Assembly (NCBI RefSeq): GCF_900696085.1
Contig: NZ_CAADFC020000013.1
Location: forward strand, 248,001-312,000
Source: Bradyrhizobium ivorense
Lineage (GTDB): Bacteria; Pseudomonadota; Alphaproteobacteria; Rhizobiales; Xanthobacteraceae
Direction: 5' to 3'
DNA: 64,000 bases
Shown: one piece after another, positions 7,936 through 15,488 of the stretch
Numbering within the stretch: the first letter of the stretch is position 1
How the letters are laid out: every line of letters starts with the position of its first letter
Translations under genes and position numbers: made by a program
Notes under the pieces: model-generated
Told to the model about the DNA's origin: nothing
Databases searched by the model: none
Seen by the model: the letters and a program-made list of their open reading frames with translations, nothing else

Positions 7936-9258
7936 TCATTTCGAGCTGCCGGGTTCGGAGATATCGGCGGTCTGGGTTTCCGGGCCGACGGCCACCGCCG
8001 CGAAGGCAAGCAGAGTGAAGAAGAGCAGGAAGCACGCAACCGACCAATAGGCGCCGGTCGCTGCAAGCAGCGCCGTTGCGATCAACGGCGTCAGGCCGGC
8101 CAATGGATCGGAGATCGTGCGCGCCAGCGTGACGCCGCTGCTGCGCGTTCTGACATCGAATATCTCGGCAAGGTAGGCTCCCGAGGTAGCCAGGATGATC
8201 TTCACGCCGACGCCGTATTGCAGGATCAGTGCTAGATAGATCTGCCAGGGCTCCCTGCTGTTGGCGAGCCAGAAGAACGGGAACGCGAAGGCTGCCATGA
8301 AGGCGAGCCCCGTGAGGTAGACCGGCTTGCGTCCGAACCGGTCGCACAGCAGTCCCGTGAGCGGAATGACGGCGAGGCCCGTGAGATTGGCGAGCATGAC
8401 CCCGGTGAGGCCGACACTCGGCGGAAGCTTGAGCGCAACCGTGCAGTAGGAGATCGCGAACACATTGAACAGCTGCCCGCCGACGGCGTCGGCAGATCGC
8501 GCTGCCGCCGCAATCAGTAGCCGTCGCCACTGCCGCCGAACCAGATCCGACAGCGGCGCCTGTTCGATCAGGTTGCGTTGCTTGAGCTTCGCGAAGGCGG
8601 GACTTTCCTCGACCTGCGCGCGCATGAAGATACCGACCATCGCGAGGGTGAACCCGATCAGGAACGGAACGCGCCAGCCCCATTGCAGGAACGCTTCACG
8701 AGGCATCGATGAAAGAACCGCGAACATGGCGGTGCCGATGAGAATGCCCAGCGAGACGCCGAGCGCCGGCAGACTGGCGAGCAGACCTCTTTCGCGAGGT
8801 CCGGAGAATTCGGCGACCATCGTGATCGCGCCGCCGAATTCAGCACCGGCGCCGATACTTTGCACGAGACGCAGCAGGACGAGCAGGATGGGCGCCATCA
8901 ATCCGATGTCCGCATAGGTCGGCAACAGGCCGATTAAGCCGGTGGCAACGCCCATCATCACCAGACTGAGCACGAGGACTTTCTTGCGGCCAATCGTGTC
9001 GCCGAACCGGCTCAAGATCACGCCGCCGACCGGCTTGAGAAAGAAGCCGATACCATACGCCGCGAAGGCGGCCAGGGTCGCGCTCGTGGGGTCCAGATTG
9101 GGGAAGAACAGGACGCCGAACACGACGGTCGCGGCCGTTCCGTAAATATAGAAATCGTACCATTCGAGTACGGTGCCGACGAAGCCCGACACCACAACCT
9201 TGCGCCGCTGGCTTGCTGAACCTGAGATCGCGTTCGACGGCACTGCATCGATGGACAT
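7936..9258 (-). CDS. MFS transporter, metabolite:H+ symporter (MHS) family
   Basis: A 440-residue polytopic membrane protein with about 12 hydrophobic segments. MHS hallmarks: an N-terminal GTVLEWYDFYIYGTAA, then GGVILSRFGDTIGRKK as the loop 2-3 motif, and RLVQSIGAGAEFGGA in helix 4. A second GxxxDRFGRKP motif sits at the half-way loop. Members carry shikimate (ShiA), alpha-ketoglutarate, proline/betaine or aromatic acids. The nearby AroE-like gene makes a shikimate- or quinate-like substrate attractive, but this is inference. It lies 52 bp downstream of the small conserved gene at 9311-10000 and probably shares its promoter. Confidence 0.9.
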   Translation of the reverse strand: MSIDAVPSNAISGSASQRRKVVVSGFVGTVLEWYDFYIYGTAATVVFGVLFFPNLDPTSATLAAFAAYGIGFFLKPVGGVILSRFGDTIGRKKVLVLSLVMMGVATGLIGLLPTYADIGLMAPILLVLLRLVQSIGAGAEFGGAITMVAEFSGPRERGLLASLPALGVSLGILIGTAMFAVLSSMPREAFLQWGWRVPFLIGFTLAMVGIFMRAQVEESPAFAKLKQRNLIEQAPLSDLVRRQWRRLLIAAAARSADAVGGQLFNVFAISYCTVALKLPPSVGLTGVMLANLTGLAVIPLTGLLCDRFGRKPVYLTGLAFMAAFAFPFFWLANSREPWQIYLALILQYGVGVKIILATSGAYLAEIFDVRTRSSGVTLARTISDPLAGLTPLIATALLAATGAYWSVACFLLFFTLLAFAAVAVGPETQTADISEPGSSK

Positions 9259-9310
9259 TGGGGTTTCCTTAGGCCTTGTGTCTTTTGTTGTCGTGGCAAG
9301 AACCGAAAGC

Positions 9311-10000
9311 TCAGCGCAATGGCGACCAGTCGGTCGGTCGCATGATCAGCGCGCGATGGCCGAGTTCGTGACGGCGCGCCTGTTGCTGCCAGCGGAGAAA
9401 GGCCGTGAACTCGGCCGGCTGCGCCTGCAGGCGCGCCAACGTCCGCATGTCCGGAAATGCCCATAACAGCATGACTTCGCTACCATGACGGAAGGCCGTC
9501 TCGTAGCTGCCGAGCAGGGAAAAGCGGCACGTACCATCGATCTCCTCCTTCATTTCCGCAAGCAGGGCGAGATAATCCTCGGCGCCCCCGCTTTTGAGGT
9601 CGATGATCTCTTGCAGCACGACTGCTGCGCGCTGGTCCGCAGCAAGCAATTGAGCGCGGCTCGGCGTGAACGGACTTCCGACCAGAACGCGATCAAATCC
9701 TCCCGATCGTTCGCCATACCAACGCTCCAGTGGCCCGTGAAACAGTTCCTTGCGCTGCTCGAAGTGGTCTGCGAATCCGTCCCAGCCTCCCGGCATCTCC
9801 CAGAACGTCACCATCCGCGGCCAGTCCCCATTGAGGAAGACCGGCACCCATGCCGCGATACATTCGGCGCCGGCCGATCCTTCCGCATTGCCCGTCGTGG
9901 ACACGATTTCGCCGAGCTCCGCCAGATAGCGGGTATGCGCTCCCGGAGTGCGCACGGGGTCCAGCGTTTCGTGGAAGTAGATCCCTGCCATGTTTCCCAT
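9311..10000 (-). CDS. Conserved protein of the catabolic cluster, possible dimeric alpha-beta barrel (NIPSNAP-like)
   Basis: About 229 residues from ATG 9998-10000, with ATG 9989-9991 also possible; a longer start at 10024 would lie inside the operator. It looks like two related halves, each pairing a strand and helix with lines such as MVTFWEMPGGWDGFADHFEQ and VMLLWAFPDMRTLARLQ. Such repeats are seen in dimeric alpha-beta barrel or NIPSNAP-like proteins. No catalytic residues can be named. It heads the minus-strand unit with the MHS transporter, and its start is only 7 bp from the palindrome at 10007-10023, so the regulator could directly block or drive its expression. Confidence 0.6.
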   Translation of the reverse strand: MGNMAGIYFHETLDPVRTPGAHTRYLAELGEIVSTTGNAEGSAGAECIAAWVPVFLNGDWPRMVTFWEMPGGWDGFADHFEQRKELFHGPLERWYGERSGGFDRVLVGSPFTPSRAQLLAADQRAAVVLQEIIDLKSGGAEDYLALLAEMKEEIDGTCRFSLLGSYETAFRHGSEVMLLWAFPDMRTLARLQAQPAEFTAFLRWQQQARRHELGHRALIMRPTDWSPLR

Positions 10001-10006
10001 CCCGCT

Positions 10007-10044
10007 TGTGCGTATATCGCACATTTGTGCGTATATTGTTTACA
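10007..10044. promoter_or_regulatory. Second copy of the 17-bp palindromic operator, in a divergent promoter
   Basis: Bases 10007-10023 read TGTGCGTATATCGCACA, the exact reverse complement of the palindrome at 3617-3633. They are followed by TTTGTGCGTATATTGTTTACA, a second imperfect half-site in the same arrangement as at 3634-3652. It lies between the minus-strand transporter unit and the plus-strand isomerase unit, so one site may serve both. Confidence 0.78.
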
Positions 10045-10102
10045 GGCCCGATACGCTCTGTCAATGTCTCCAGCGTCAAGTCAGCTTCGGACGATCGTCC
10101 CC

Positions 10103-10939
10103 ATGCGCACTCTATCCCTCGCCCACCTCACTCTGGTCGGATCGACTCCGCTCCAGTTGATCGATCATGCGACGGAAGCAGGCTTCGAGCATATCGGCAT
10201 GCGGATCATCGCGCCGACCGCCGATACCAGAATCTCGTCGCCGGTCGAGGACCCCGCCCTCCGTGCCACCATCCTTCGTCGCCTTGCCGACGCGGGACTG
10301 AAGGTGCTCGACATCGAAGCGCTGTGGCTGTCGGCGGAATTCGATCCGGCGCCCGTCGAGCGCGCCTTTGCCTTCGGCGCGGAGATCGGCGCGCGCTACG
10401 CGATCGTTGCCGGAAATGATCCTGACCGTGACCGGCTGCTCAGGAATCTCGATGCAGTGTGTCAGCTTGGAGCTCCCTTCGGCATTCAGATCCTGCTGGA
10501 GTTTATTCCCTACACTGAGGTCCGCACGATTCGGGATGCCGCAAACTGTCTTGCTGCCATCGACTGTCCCAACACCGGCATCCTGGTCGATGCATTGCAT
10601 CTGAGCCGATCGGGCGGCTCGGTCACCGATGTCGTGGCAGACCTGTCCCGCGTCCAGTTTCTGCACCTGTGCGACGCATCTGCGATCGTCCCTCGGACCA
10701 CCGAGCTGCTGCGCGACGAGGCGCGTCGCAACCGCCTCTATCCCGGCCAGGGCGAACTTGCCCTTCGTGAGCTCGTTGCGGCCACGCCGGCCTCTATCCC
10801 GATCGCGATAGAGGCGCCCCATGCGGGTCTCGCCGACCGTCCATTCGGCGAACAGGCGCGCCTGGCGCGCGAAGCGACCATACGCCTGCTTCAAGAGGTG
10901 GACGGGATGAAATCCGGTGAACAGGAGCACGGGCGTTGA
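10103..10939 (+). CDS. Sugar-phosphate isomerase/epimerase-like TIM-barrel protein
   Basis: A 278-residue protein of the xylose-isomerase-like TIM-barrel superfamily. Typical features: the early STPLQLIDHATEAGFEHIGMR, the strand FGIQILLEFIP with the metal-ligand glutamate, ILVDALHLSRSGG with Asp/His ligands, FLHLCDAS, and the final IPIAIEAPH with a second glutamate. ATG 10103 is chosen; an in-frame ATG at 10064 would add 13 residues. The family includes sugar epimerases, hydroxypyruvate isomerases and bacterial 3-dehydroshikimate dehydratases (AsbF/QuiC-like). Since the next gene is AroE-like and overlaps by 4 bp, a dehydratase or isomerase acting on a cyclitol or shikimate-like acid is possible. 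Confidence 0.8.
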   Translation: MRTLSLAHLTLVGSTPLQLIDHATEAGFEHIGMRIIAPTADTRISSPVEDPALRATILRRLADAGLKVLDIEALWLSAEFDPAPVERAFAFGAEIGARYAIVAGNDPDRDRLLRNLDAVCQLGAPFGIQILLEFIPYTEVRTIRDAANCLAAIDCPNTGILVDALHLSRSGGSVTDVVADLSRVQFLHLCDASAIVPRTTELLRDEARRNRLYPGQGELALRELVAATPASIPIAIEAPHAGLADRPFGEQARLAREATIRLLQEVDGMKSGEQEHGR

Positions 10940-11742
10940 TCGAGCAATATAGCGGTGCAACCCGCCTCGTGGTCATTCTCGGCGATCCCATCGCGCAAGT
11001 GAAGGCACCCGGCGGCCTGACGCGGGAGTTCGAAAGACGAAGCACGGACGCCGTCGTCGTGCCGATGCAGGTGCGGCCCGCCGACATCAAGTCCGTGTTG
11101 AGCGCCATCGACCGTATCGCCAATATCGACGGGATTATCGCGACCATCCCCCACAAATTCGCACTGGCCGAGCACTGCACCGGCTTGTCCGACCGATCGG
11201 CCTTCCTTGGCGTCGCGAATGTCGCACGCCGTGAGGCTGATGGATGGTCGGGAGACATGCTGGACGGAGAGGCCTTCGTCGACGCGATTCTATCGGCCGG
11301 TTGTCGCCTTACAGGCGAGCCGGGCCTGCTCGTCGGCGCCGGCGGCGCAGGCAGCGCGATCGGTCTGTCGCTGCTCGATCGCGGCATTGGCAGGCTTGCC
11401 ATCTCCGACATCGACGCCGGTCGCCGCGAGGCGCTGATGAGCAAGCTGGATCGCAGGTACGGCGACAAGATCGTCGAGGGATCCAGCGATCCGCGGGGCT
11501 ACTCGCTCGTCGTCAATGCGACCCCACTCGGAATGTCGACCGACGACCCGTTGCCGCTCGACTCGTCCGGTCTGTCTCCCACGATCTTTGTCGGGGACGT
11601 CATCACCAAGCCCGAGGTCACCCCGCTGCTTCAGCGCGCCCGCGAGCTCGGCTGCAACACGCAGACGGGCGTTGGGATGTTCGAGAGCTCCGTCAGCCTG
11701 ATGGCGGACTTCTTTGCGCCTTCGATCGGCGCTTCGCGCTGA
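10936..11742 (+). CDS. Shikimate dehydrogenase-like oxidoreductase (AroE family, divergent)
   Basis: A 268-residue protein starting at TTG 10936, overlapping the stop of the previous gene. The AroE fold is clear: a GDPI start, IIATIPHK with K74 as candidate catalytic lysine, GDMLDG with D110 matching the Asp of the usual NTDG, a Rossmann loop GAGGAGSA at 134-141, then VVNATPLGM and a C-terminal QTGVGMFESS. However, the substrate-binding SxS of true AroE (SxSPxxHN) is changed to QVKAP, so the ligand probably differs from shikimate. It is likely a catabolic quinate/shikimate-type or unrelated polyol-acid dehydrogenase, not the biosynthetic enzyme. Confidence 0.82.
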   Translation: MIEQYSGATRLVVILGDPIAQVKAPGGLTREFERRSTDAVVVPMQVRPADIKSVLSAIDRIANIDGIIATIPHKFALAEHCTGLSDRSAFLGVANVARREADGWSGDMLDGEAFVDAILSAGCRLTGEPGLLVGAGGAGSAIGLSLLDRGIGRLAISDIDAGRREALMSKLDRRYGDKIVEGSSDPRGYSLVVNATPLGMSTDDPLPLDSSGLSPTIFVGDVITKPEVTPLLQRARELGCNTQTGVGMFESSVSLMADFFAPSIGASR

Positions 11743-11793
11743 TACGCCGCGACGTCACCTCGTCTTGATGCTCAACCTCGGAAAGGGATCGCC

Positions 11794-13308
11794 ATGGCCG
11801 GCTTGAACCGCAGAACGATTGCCGCGCGAGCGGGATGTTTATTGCTTTCGGGCCTATCCATCATGGCGGCAGCGAAAGCCGCAGAAACCAGCCGGGACGT
11901 GACAAACCTGTCTGCGCGCGACATCGTGAGGAAAGTGGCTGCCGGTCAGCTCGATCCCTGTCGCGCAGCTGAGATCTTCTTATCTGTCATTGCCGCCGAT
12001 AACCACAATGGCTTCATCAGTACGCGCCGTGCAGACGAATTCGATGTCTGCAAGGGTCCGCACGGTTCAACCGACCTCCAGGCAAAGCGGCTCGCGGGCC
12101 TGCCGATTGCCGTGAAGGACAACATCCTCGTTGCCGGACAACGCGCCACATTCGGTACATCGGCAACCAAAGACTATTTCGCCACCGAAACGGCGGATGC
12201 CGTTCAACGCTTGATGGATCAAGGTGCAATCGTCATAGGAAAACTCAATCTCCACGAACTCGCGGGCGGCGTGACCAGTAACAACGCGGTCTATGGGCCG
12301 GTTCGGAACGCCTATGATCCGAGATGCTTCGCCGGCGGATCGAGCGGCGGTGCGGGAGCTGCGGTCGGAGCACGGCTGGTCCCGGTCGCTCTCGGGACCG
12401 ACACTGGCGGCTCCGTCCTGATCCCGGCGGCCCTCAACGGCGCAATCGGATTTCGTCCGACCGTCGGCCGATATCCAATGGGTGGCGTTCTTCCGGTCTC
12501 GCCAACGCGTGACACGATCGGGCCGATCGCGCGGACGGTCGAAGACATCATTCTGGTGGACTCCGTCATGGCGCGATCCAGCAGTGTCATTCGTCCTCTG
12601 GATCTTCGCGACTTGAGAGTAGGCATCCCTCGCAAGCTCTTTGTGGACGTTGCGGATACCGACAGCAGGACAAAGTTCGACCACGTGCTGGAAATGCTCA
12701 AGGCCGCCGGAATGGAGATTGTCGCGGTCGATTTGCCTGATCTGGTGCAGGCCGAAAAGGGCTTCGGCCCGATAACGCCCTACGAGTTGAAGACTGAGGT
12801 CCCCAAATTCCTCGCTCTCCACAAGGTCGGGATTTCCTTCGACCAGCTCGTCGCCGGTATCCGAAGCCCCGATCTGATCAAAGACTATCAGACGCGCTTC
12901 CTCGGCGCGGCAAGCCCCGATGAAGAGGCGTACAAGACGGCGCTGCAGACCTTCAAACCAGCCGTCGAGAACGTATTCCGCAGCGCCTTTGCCGATCATC
13001 GTCTGATCGCCCTCGCCCTTCCGACGACGCTGACGGACGCGCGTCCAATCGAGGGGTCGGACGATCAGATCGCGATGGACGGCAAGCTGATTCCAACCTG
13101 GAAGGCTTACATCAACAACACCAACTATATAACCAAGGGATCGCTTGCCGCCCTGAGCCTTCCGATGGGACTGTCATCACGCGGACTGCCTCTTGGTGTC
13201 ACCTTTGCAGTGCTGCCCGGGCACGATGAGGACGTACTGTCGCTAGGGCTTTCCGTACAAGCTTTGTTGCCGGTACTCCCAGCGCCGCCCATTGCCGCGG
13301 ATCAATGA
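11794..13308 (+). CDS. Amidase signature family hydrolase, probably exported
   Basis: A 504-residue amidase with a signal-like N-terminus (residues 1-30, basic start then a hydrophobic run ending AKAA). The Ser-cisSer-Lys triad is complete: K108 in IAVKDN, S183 in GGSSGG, and S207 in GTDTGGS, with the usual 24-residue spacing between the two serines. After the nucleophile the common IRIP reads VLIP, which may shape the pocket. It hydrolyses an amide to acid plus ammonia. It begins 51 bp after the AroE-like gene on the same strand and closes the catabolic cluster. An amide-linked natural substrate, converted in the periplasm and then taken up by the MHS carrier, is a working idea only. Confidence 0.88.
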   Translation: MAGLNRRTIAARAGCLLLSGLSIMAAAKAAETSRDVTNLSARDIVRKVAAGQLDPCRAAEIFLSVIAADNHNGFISTRRADEFDVCKGPHGSTDLQAKRLAGLPIAVKDNILVAGQRATFGTSATKDYFATETADAVQRLMDQGAIVIGKLNLHELAGGVTSNNAVYGPVRNAYDPRCFAGGSSGGAGAAVGARLVPVALGTDTGGSVLIPAALNGAIGFRPTVGRYPMGGVLPVSPTRDTIGPIARTVEDIILVDSVMARSSSVIRPLDLRDLRVGIPRKLFVDVADTDSRTKFDHVLEMLKAAGMEIVAVDLPDLVQAEKGFGPITPYELKTEVPKFLALHKVGISFDQLVAGIRSPDLIKDYQTRFLGAASPDEEAYKTALQTFKPAVENVFRSAFADHRLIALALPTTLTDARPIEGSDDQIAMDGKLIPTWKAYINNTNYITKGSLAALSLPMGLSSRGLPLGVTFAVLPGHDEDVLSLGLSVQALLPVLPAPPIAADQ

Positions 13309-13498
13309 AGGCCGCACCTTAACCGTCGTACGAACTGCGCGACCCGCGGGAAGTCGGTGGCAGTGCCAAATTCGCGGTATTATGGCGCAAGCGCCGATGG
13401 CGACGAAAAATCCCGCCCGGACCGAGCCGGACGGGATTGAGTCTTTGCTAACCCATCAACCCATGTCGCAACAGGGAGACGGAAACGTCACTGTAACA

Positions 13499-13672
13499 TC
13501 ATCGGCGCTTTTTGCCGGATTTATTTTTGGCCTTTATGATTCCCGCCTGACTGCGGAAGGCTTTCGCCAACGCCAGCAGGCTTTCGGATGCCTCAACATC
13601 ATCAGTGATCGCCCGGGCTGCGCGTTCGGCCTTATCGGCCTGCTTGCGTAGGGACTTCGTCTCCTTGGTCAT
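13499..13672 (-). CDS. Small basic helical protein (57 aa)
   Basis: Start ATG 13670-13672. The protein is charged and helical (KETKSLRKQADKAERAA) and ends in a lysine/arginine-rich tail (KNKSGKKRR). It has no membrane segment or known domain. Small proteins of this sort are common in Bradyrhizobium genomes. The basic tail suggests nucleic-acid contact, but that is a guess. Confidence 0.55.
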   Translation of the reverse strand: MTKETKSLRKQADKAERAARAITDDVEASESLLALAKAFRSQAGIIKAKNKSGKKRR

Positions 13673-13680
13673 CGCTAAGC

Positions 13681-13770
13681 CTAATGGGGCACATATTCGT
13701 AGGCGACGAATGCCCCGAGCCCGATCATGGCAATCAGTACTGCAATTGCGAGAAAAGACTGTGGGCGCAT
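13681..13770 (-). CDS. Small single-span membrane protein (29 aa)
   Basis: Start ATG 13768-13770 with a strong ribosome site GGAGG 8 bp upstream. The peptide is MRPQSFLAIAVLIAMIGLGA plus FVAYEYVPH: one transmembrane helix with a short basic head. It lies 8 bp before the 57-residue gene, so the two may be cotranscribed. The function is unknown. Confidence 0.5.
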   Translation of the reverse strand: MRPQSFLAIAVLIAMIGLGAFVAYEYVPH

Positions 13771-13893
13771 CGCGTCCTCCACGGTCAGTTGTGGGCAGTT
13801 TTTTACAGCAAAAGAGGTCCAAATCAAGCTCGGCTGCTGGAGATTGATATGGGCTGCTGGGCTAAATCTCTTCCAGCACCACTTGTTCAAACT

Positions 13894-14043
13894 CTAGTGC
13901 TGCAAATTTTCGGAGCTGAGTAGCACACAGACTTTCTGTACGTGTACTCCGGCCCAGAGGCGCGGACCATGATCCCGGAGCAACATCAGACCGGTAACAA
14001 GGGCACCTAGCAGGATTGCGGCCAGAGCCGTGCGCGCCCTCAT
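13894..14043 (-). CDS. Possible small membrane or exported protein (49 aa)
   Basis: ATG 14041-14043 with AGGAA about 8 bp upstream. The N-terminal 22 residues (RARTALAAILLGALVTGLM) form a signal or anchor helix, followed by a short tail with one cysteine. No homolog is recognised. It may be real because of the ribosome site and composition, but it is short. Confidence 0.35.
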   Translation of the reverse strand: MRARTALAAILLGALVTGLMLLRDHGPRLWAGVHVQKVCVLLSSENLQH

Positions 14044-14407
14044 GGCGCGGTTCCTACCCTAAGCTCAACTCCCTTGTGGCGTTTGCGCCATTACCGCAAA
14101 TTCGCACAACGACTTGGCACTCTGCAACGAACATCGATGACGAAGCAGAGACGACGACCGGTGATATGTGCGCCGCGCGACACGCGAGCGTCGGCGTTGA
14201 GTAAATCCGTACGATCCGCGACTGCTGCCATGGCGCACTATCTGCGCGCACCATCTGCACGATGACGGCGAGGACGGGCAGGATGCGCAAATGAGACGCA
14301 TCAGGCGCCGAGCACGAAAAGCGAAGGGAGAGTGAACGTTTGTCGGAATGAGCTTGCGCGACTTGTCGGAATGAGAAGGTCTGGACGCGCTAAATCATTG
14401 AAAAGAT
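14044..14407. other. Intergenic region without recognised gene
   Basis: About 360 bp between small ORFs and tRNA-Gly. I see no credible coding frame or strong promoter here. Confidence 0.4.
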
Positions 14408-14481
14408 TGGAGCGGGTGAAGGGAATCGAACCCTCGTATTCAGCTTGGAAGGCTGCTGCTCTACCATTGAGCTACACCCGC
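14408..14481 (-). tRNA. tRNA-Gly (anticodon TCC)
   Basis: On the minus strand the gene runs from GCGGGTG at 14481 to the encoded CCA at 14408-14410. The acceptor arms GCGGGTG/CACCCGC pair fully. The D-arm GCTCAATGGTAGAGC, anticodon loop CTTCCAA with TCC, and T-arm GGTTCGATTCC are all standard. It reads GGA codons. No island junction or direct repeat of its 3' end was seen nearby. Confidence 0.95.
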
Positions 14482-14611
14482 GTCGGCCGATCACCTAACA
14501 CGGCCCGGCGGCGGCCTCAACTGCTGCCGGCCGGAGTGGTTCATCGCGGCAAACGGCCCCGATTTGTGCACAATCGGCGCCGGCGCCCGCCCGGTCCGGC
14601 CGCGGGCGGCC

Positions 14612-14640
14612 TTAACAGCGGCGGATTCGCCGCCTATATT
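14612..14640 (+). promoter_or_regulatory. Strong sigma-70 type promoter with a palindrome in the spacer
   Basis: TTAACA (14612-14617), a 17-bp spacer, then TATATT (14635-14640): 5 of 6 matches in each box. The spacer contains GCGGCG-GATT-CGCCGC, an inverted repeat between the -35 and -10 boxes that could be an operator. Transcription would begin near 14647. Confidence 0.65.
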
Positions 14641-14674
14641 GGGGATCCCATCAACAAAGAAAGGAGGTGATCCA

Positions 14675-14719
14675 GTGTCTTGTCTCAAGCGCTGTCACCT
14701 CGCTGGGATCGCCCGCTAG
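14675..14719 (+). CDS. Candidate 14-residue leader peptide
   Basis: GTG 14675 to TAG 14719 encodes MSCLKRCHLAGIAR. The start follows AGGAGG by 7 nt, an ideal ribosome site. The codons overlap the arms of the predicted RNA hairpins, so ribosome movement here could switch the structure. The peptide has two cysteines and one histidine but no run of a single regulatory amino acid. It could be an incidental frame in an sRNA. Confidence 0.45.
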   Translation: MSCLKRCHLAGIAR

Positions 14720-14785
14720 GCGCTGAGTGATCAGCCTGGCAACGGGGCGCTCTCAGCCCTGGACCAGCGAGACAACAAGAGTGTG

Positions 14786-14817
14786 GGCGCGGCGGGAGCA
14801 ATTCCGCCGCGCCTTTT
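14786..14817 (+). terminator. Intrinsic terminator of the short RNA unit
   Basis: A 10-bp GC stem, GGCGCGGCGG (14786-14795) with CCGCCGCGCC (14804-14813), an 8-nt loop and a following TTTT (14814-14817). Confidence 0.8.
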
Positions 14818-14992
14818 GCTTGGCCGGCCGCGTGCGATTCGCGGGGCCTGCTGCCAACTGCCGACATCCGGACCATTCCGCGCGCACCCGCCGCAGCACA
14901 AAAACCTGCCCGATCCGCTAACAACCAAATGTCGGCCCGGGCCGCAGCAAGACGTCCTTGGGCCTGTCGCATCAAAACGAGGAGCACACGCG

Positions 14993-15379
14993 ATGCTTTA
15001 TGCCATCCTGGCCTACCATGTCGAAGCCGACGTCAAGTCCTGGACCGCCGAGGAAGACGCCACCGTGATGGCCGGCCTGCTCGGGGTTCACGAGAAGCTG
15101 AAGGGCCGGCTCGGCCCGACCGCACGGCTCGGCGACACCCGCAATGCACGCACGCTGCGCGGGCCCGGCCACGGCATGGTGCTGGACGGCCCGTTTGCCG
15201 AGACCAAGGAACAGCTGCTCGGGCTCTACATGATCGATTGCGCCGACGCGGACGAGGCGATTGCCGCCGCGCGCGACCTGCGCCGCGTCAATCCGTCGGC
15301 GGTGTACGAGATCCGCGCCATCAGGCGCTACATCCCCGGCGCGCCGTTTGCCGAGATGACCGGCGCCGACGATCTCTGA
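14993..15379 (+). CDS. YCII-related (YciI/DGPF) domain protein
   Basis: A 128-residue protein from ATG 14993, with GAGGAG about 9 bp upstream; a longer frame upstream would cross the terminator. The YCII hallmark DGPFAETKEQLLGLY is present around residues 65-80, followed by a helical DADEAIAAARDLRRVNPSA segment and a strand with VYEIRAIRRY. YCII proteins form dimeric alpha-beta barrels. Related proteins are often encoded near ECF sigma factors, but none is seen here. The reaction is unknown. The short RNA unit ending 175 bp upstream may or may not control it. Confidence 0.8.
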   Translation: MLYAILAYHVEADVKSWTAEEDATVMAGLLGVHEKLKGRLGPTARLGDTRNARTLRGPGHGMVLDGPFAETKEQLLGLYMIDCADADEAIAAARDLRRVNPSAVYEIRAIRRYIPGAPFAEMTGADDL

Positions 15380-15431
15380 CCAAGGCGCGTTAGCGGTTTT
15401 CCCTCGCGACCAACGCGGAACGCGTTTGCGC

Positions 15432-15488
15432 GGAGATCATGCTCAAGAAAAGAGCCAAAGCGCGATGGCGATTCTCATCGCGCTTTGG
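15432..15488. repeat. Partial interspersed repeat with terminal hairpin
   Basis: Shortened copy of the family also at 31221-31319 and 37421-37521: GAGATCATGCTCAAGAAAAG, then the hairpin AAAGCGCGATG / CATCGCGCTTT. The 3' end of the neighbouring minus-strand gene, including its stop codon at 15475, lies inside the hairpin. It probably also acts as a terminator. Confidence 0.75.

Larger units (their letters stand above)
14645..14817 (+). ncRNA. Candidate short structured leader RNA or sRNA ending at an intrinsic terminator
   Basis: A self-contained unit of about 170 nt: promoter at 14612-14640, terminator at 14786-14817. Bases 14658-14675 (AGAAAGGAGGTGATCCAG) are complementary to the 3' tail of 16S rRNA over 18 nt. 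Several pairings are visible: GAGGTGA 14664-14670 with TCACCTC 14695-14701 (hides the ribosome site); CTCGCTGG 14699-14706 with CCAGCGAG 14764-14771; GCTGAG 14722-14727 with CTCAGC 14752-14757; GATCCCA 14644-14650 with TGGGATC 14704-14710. The first, second and fourth compete for 14695-14710, as in attenuators. It could be a leader of the YciI gene downstream, or a free sRNA. Confidence 0.55.

Noticed and set aside
14408-14481. tRNA-Gly as an attachment site for the 1-3.2 kb element
   Set aside because: No duplicate of its 3' end was found near the integrase, and the intervening catabolic cluster shows no island border.
14658-14675. Segment complementary to the 16S rRNA 3' end, seen as a possible 16S rRNA fragment on the minus strand
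   Set aside because: Only 18 bases match and there is no further rRNA sequence. It works better as an extended ribosome site on the plus strand.
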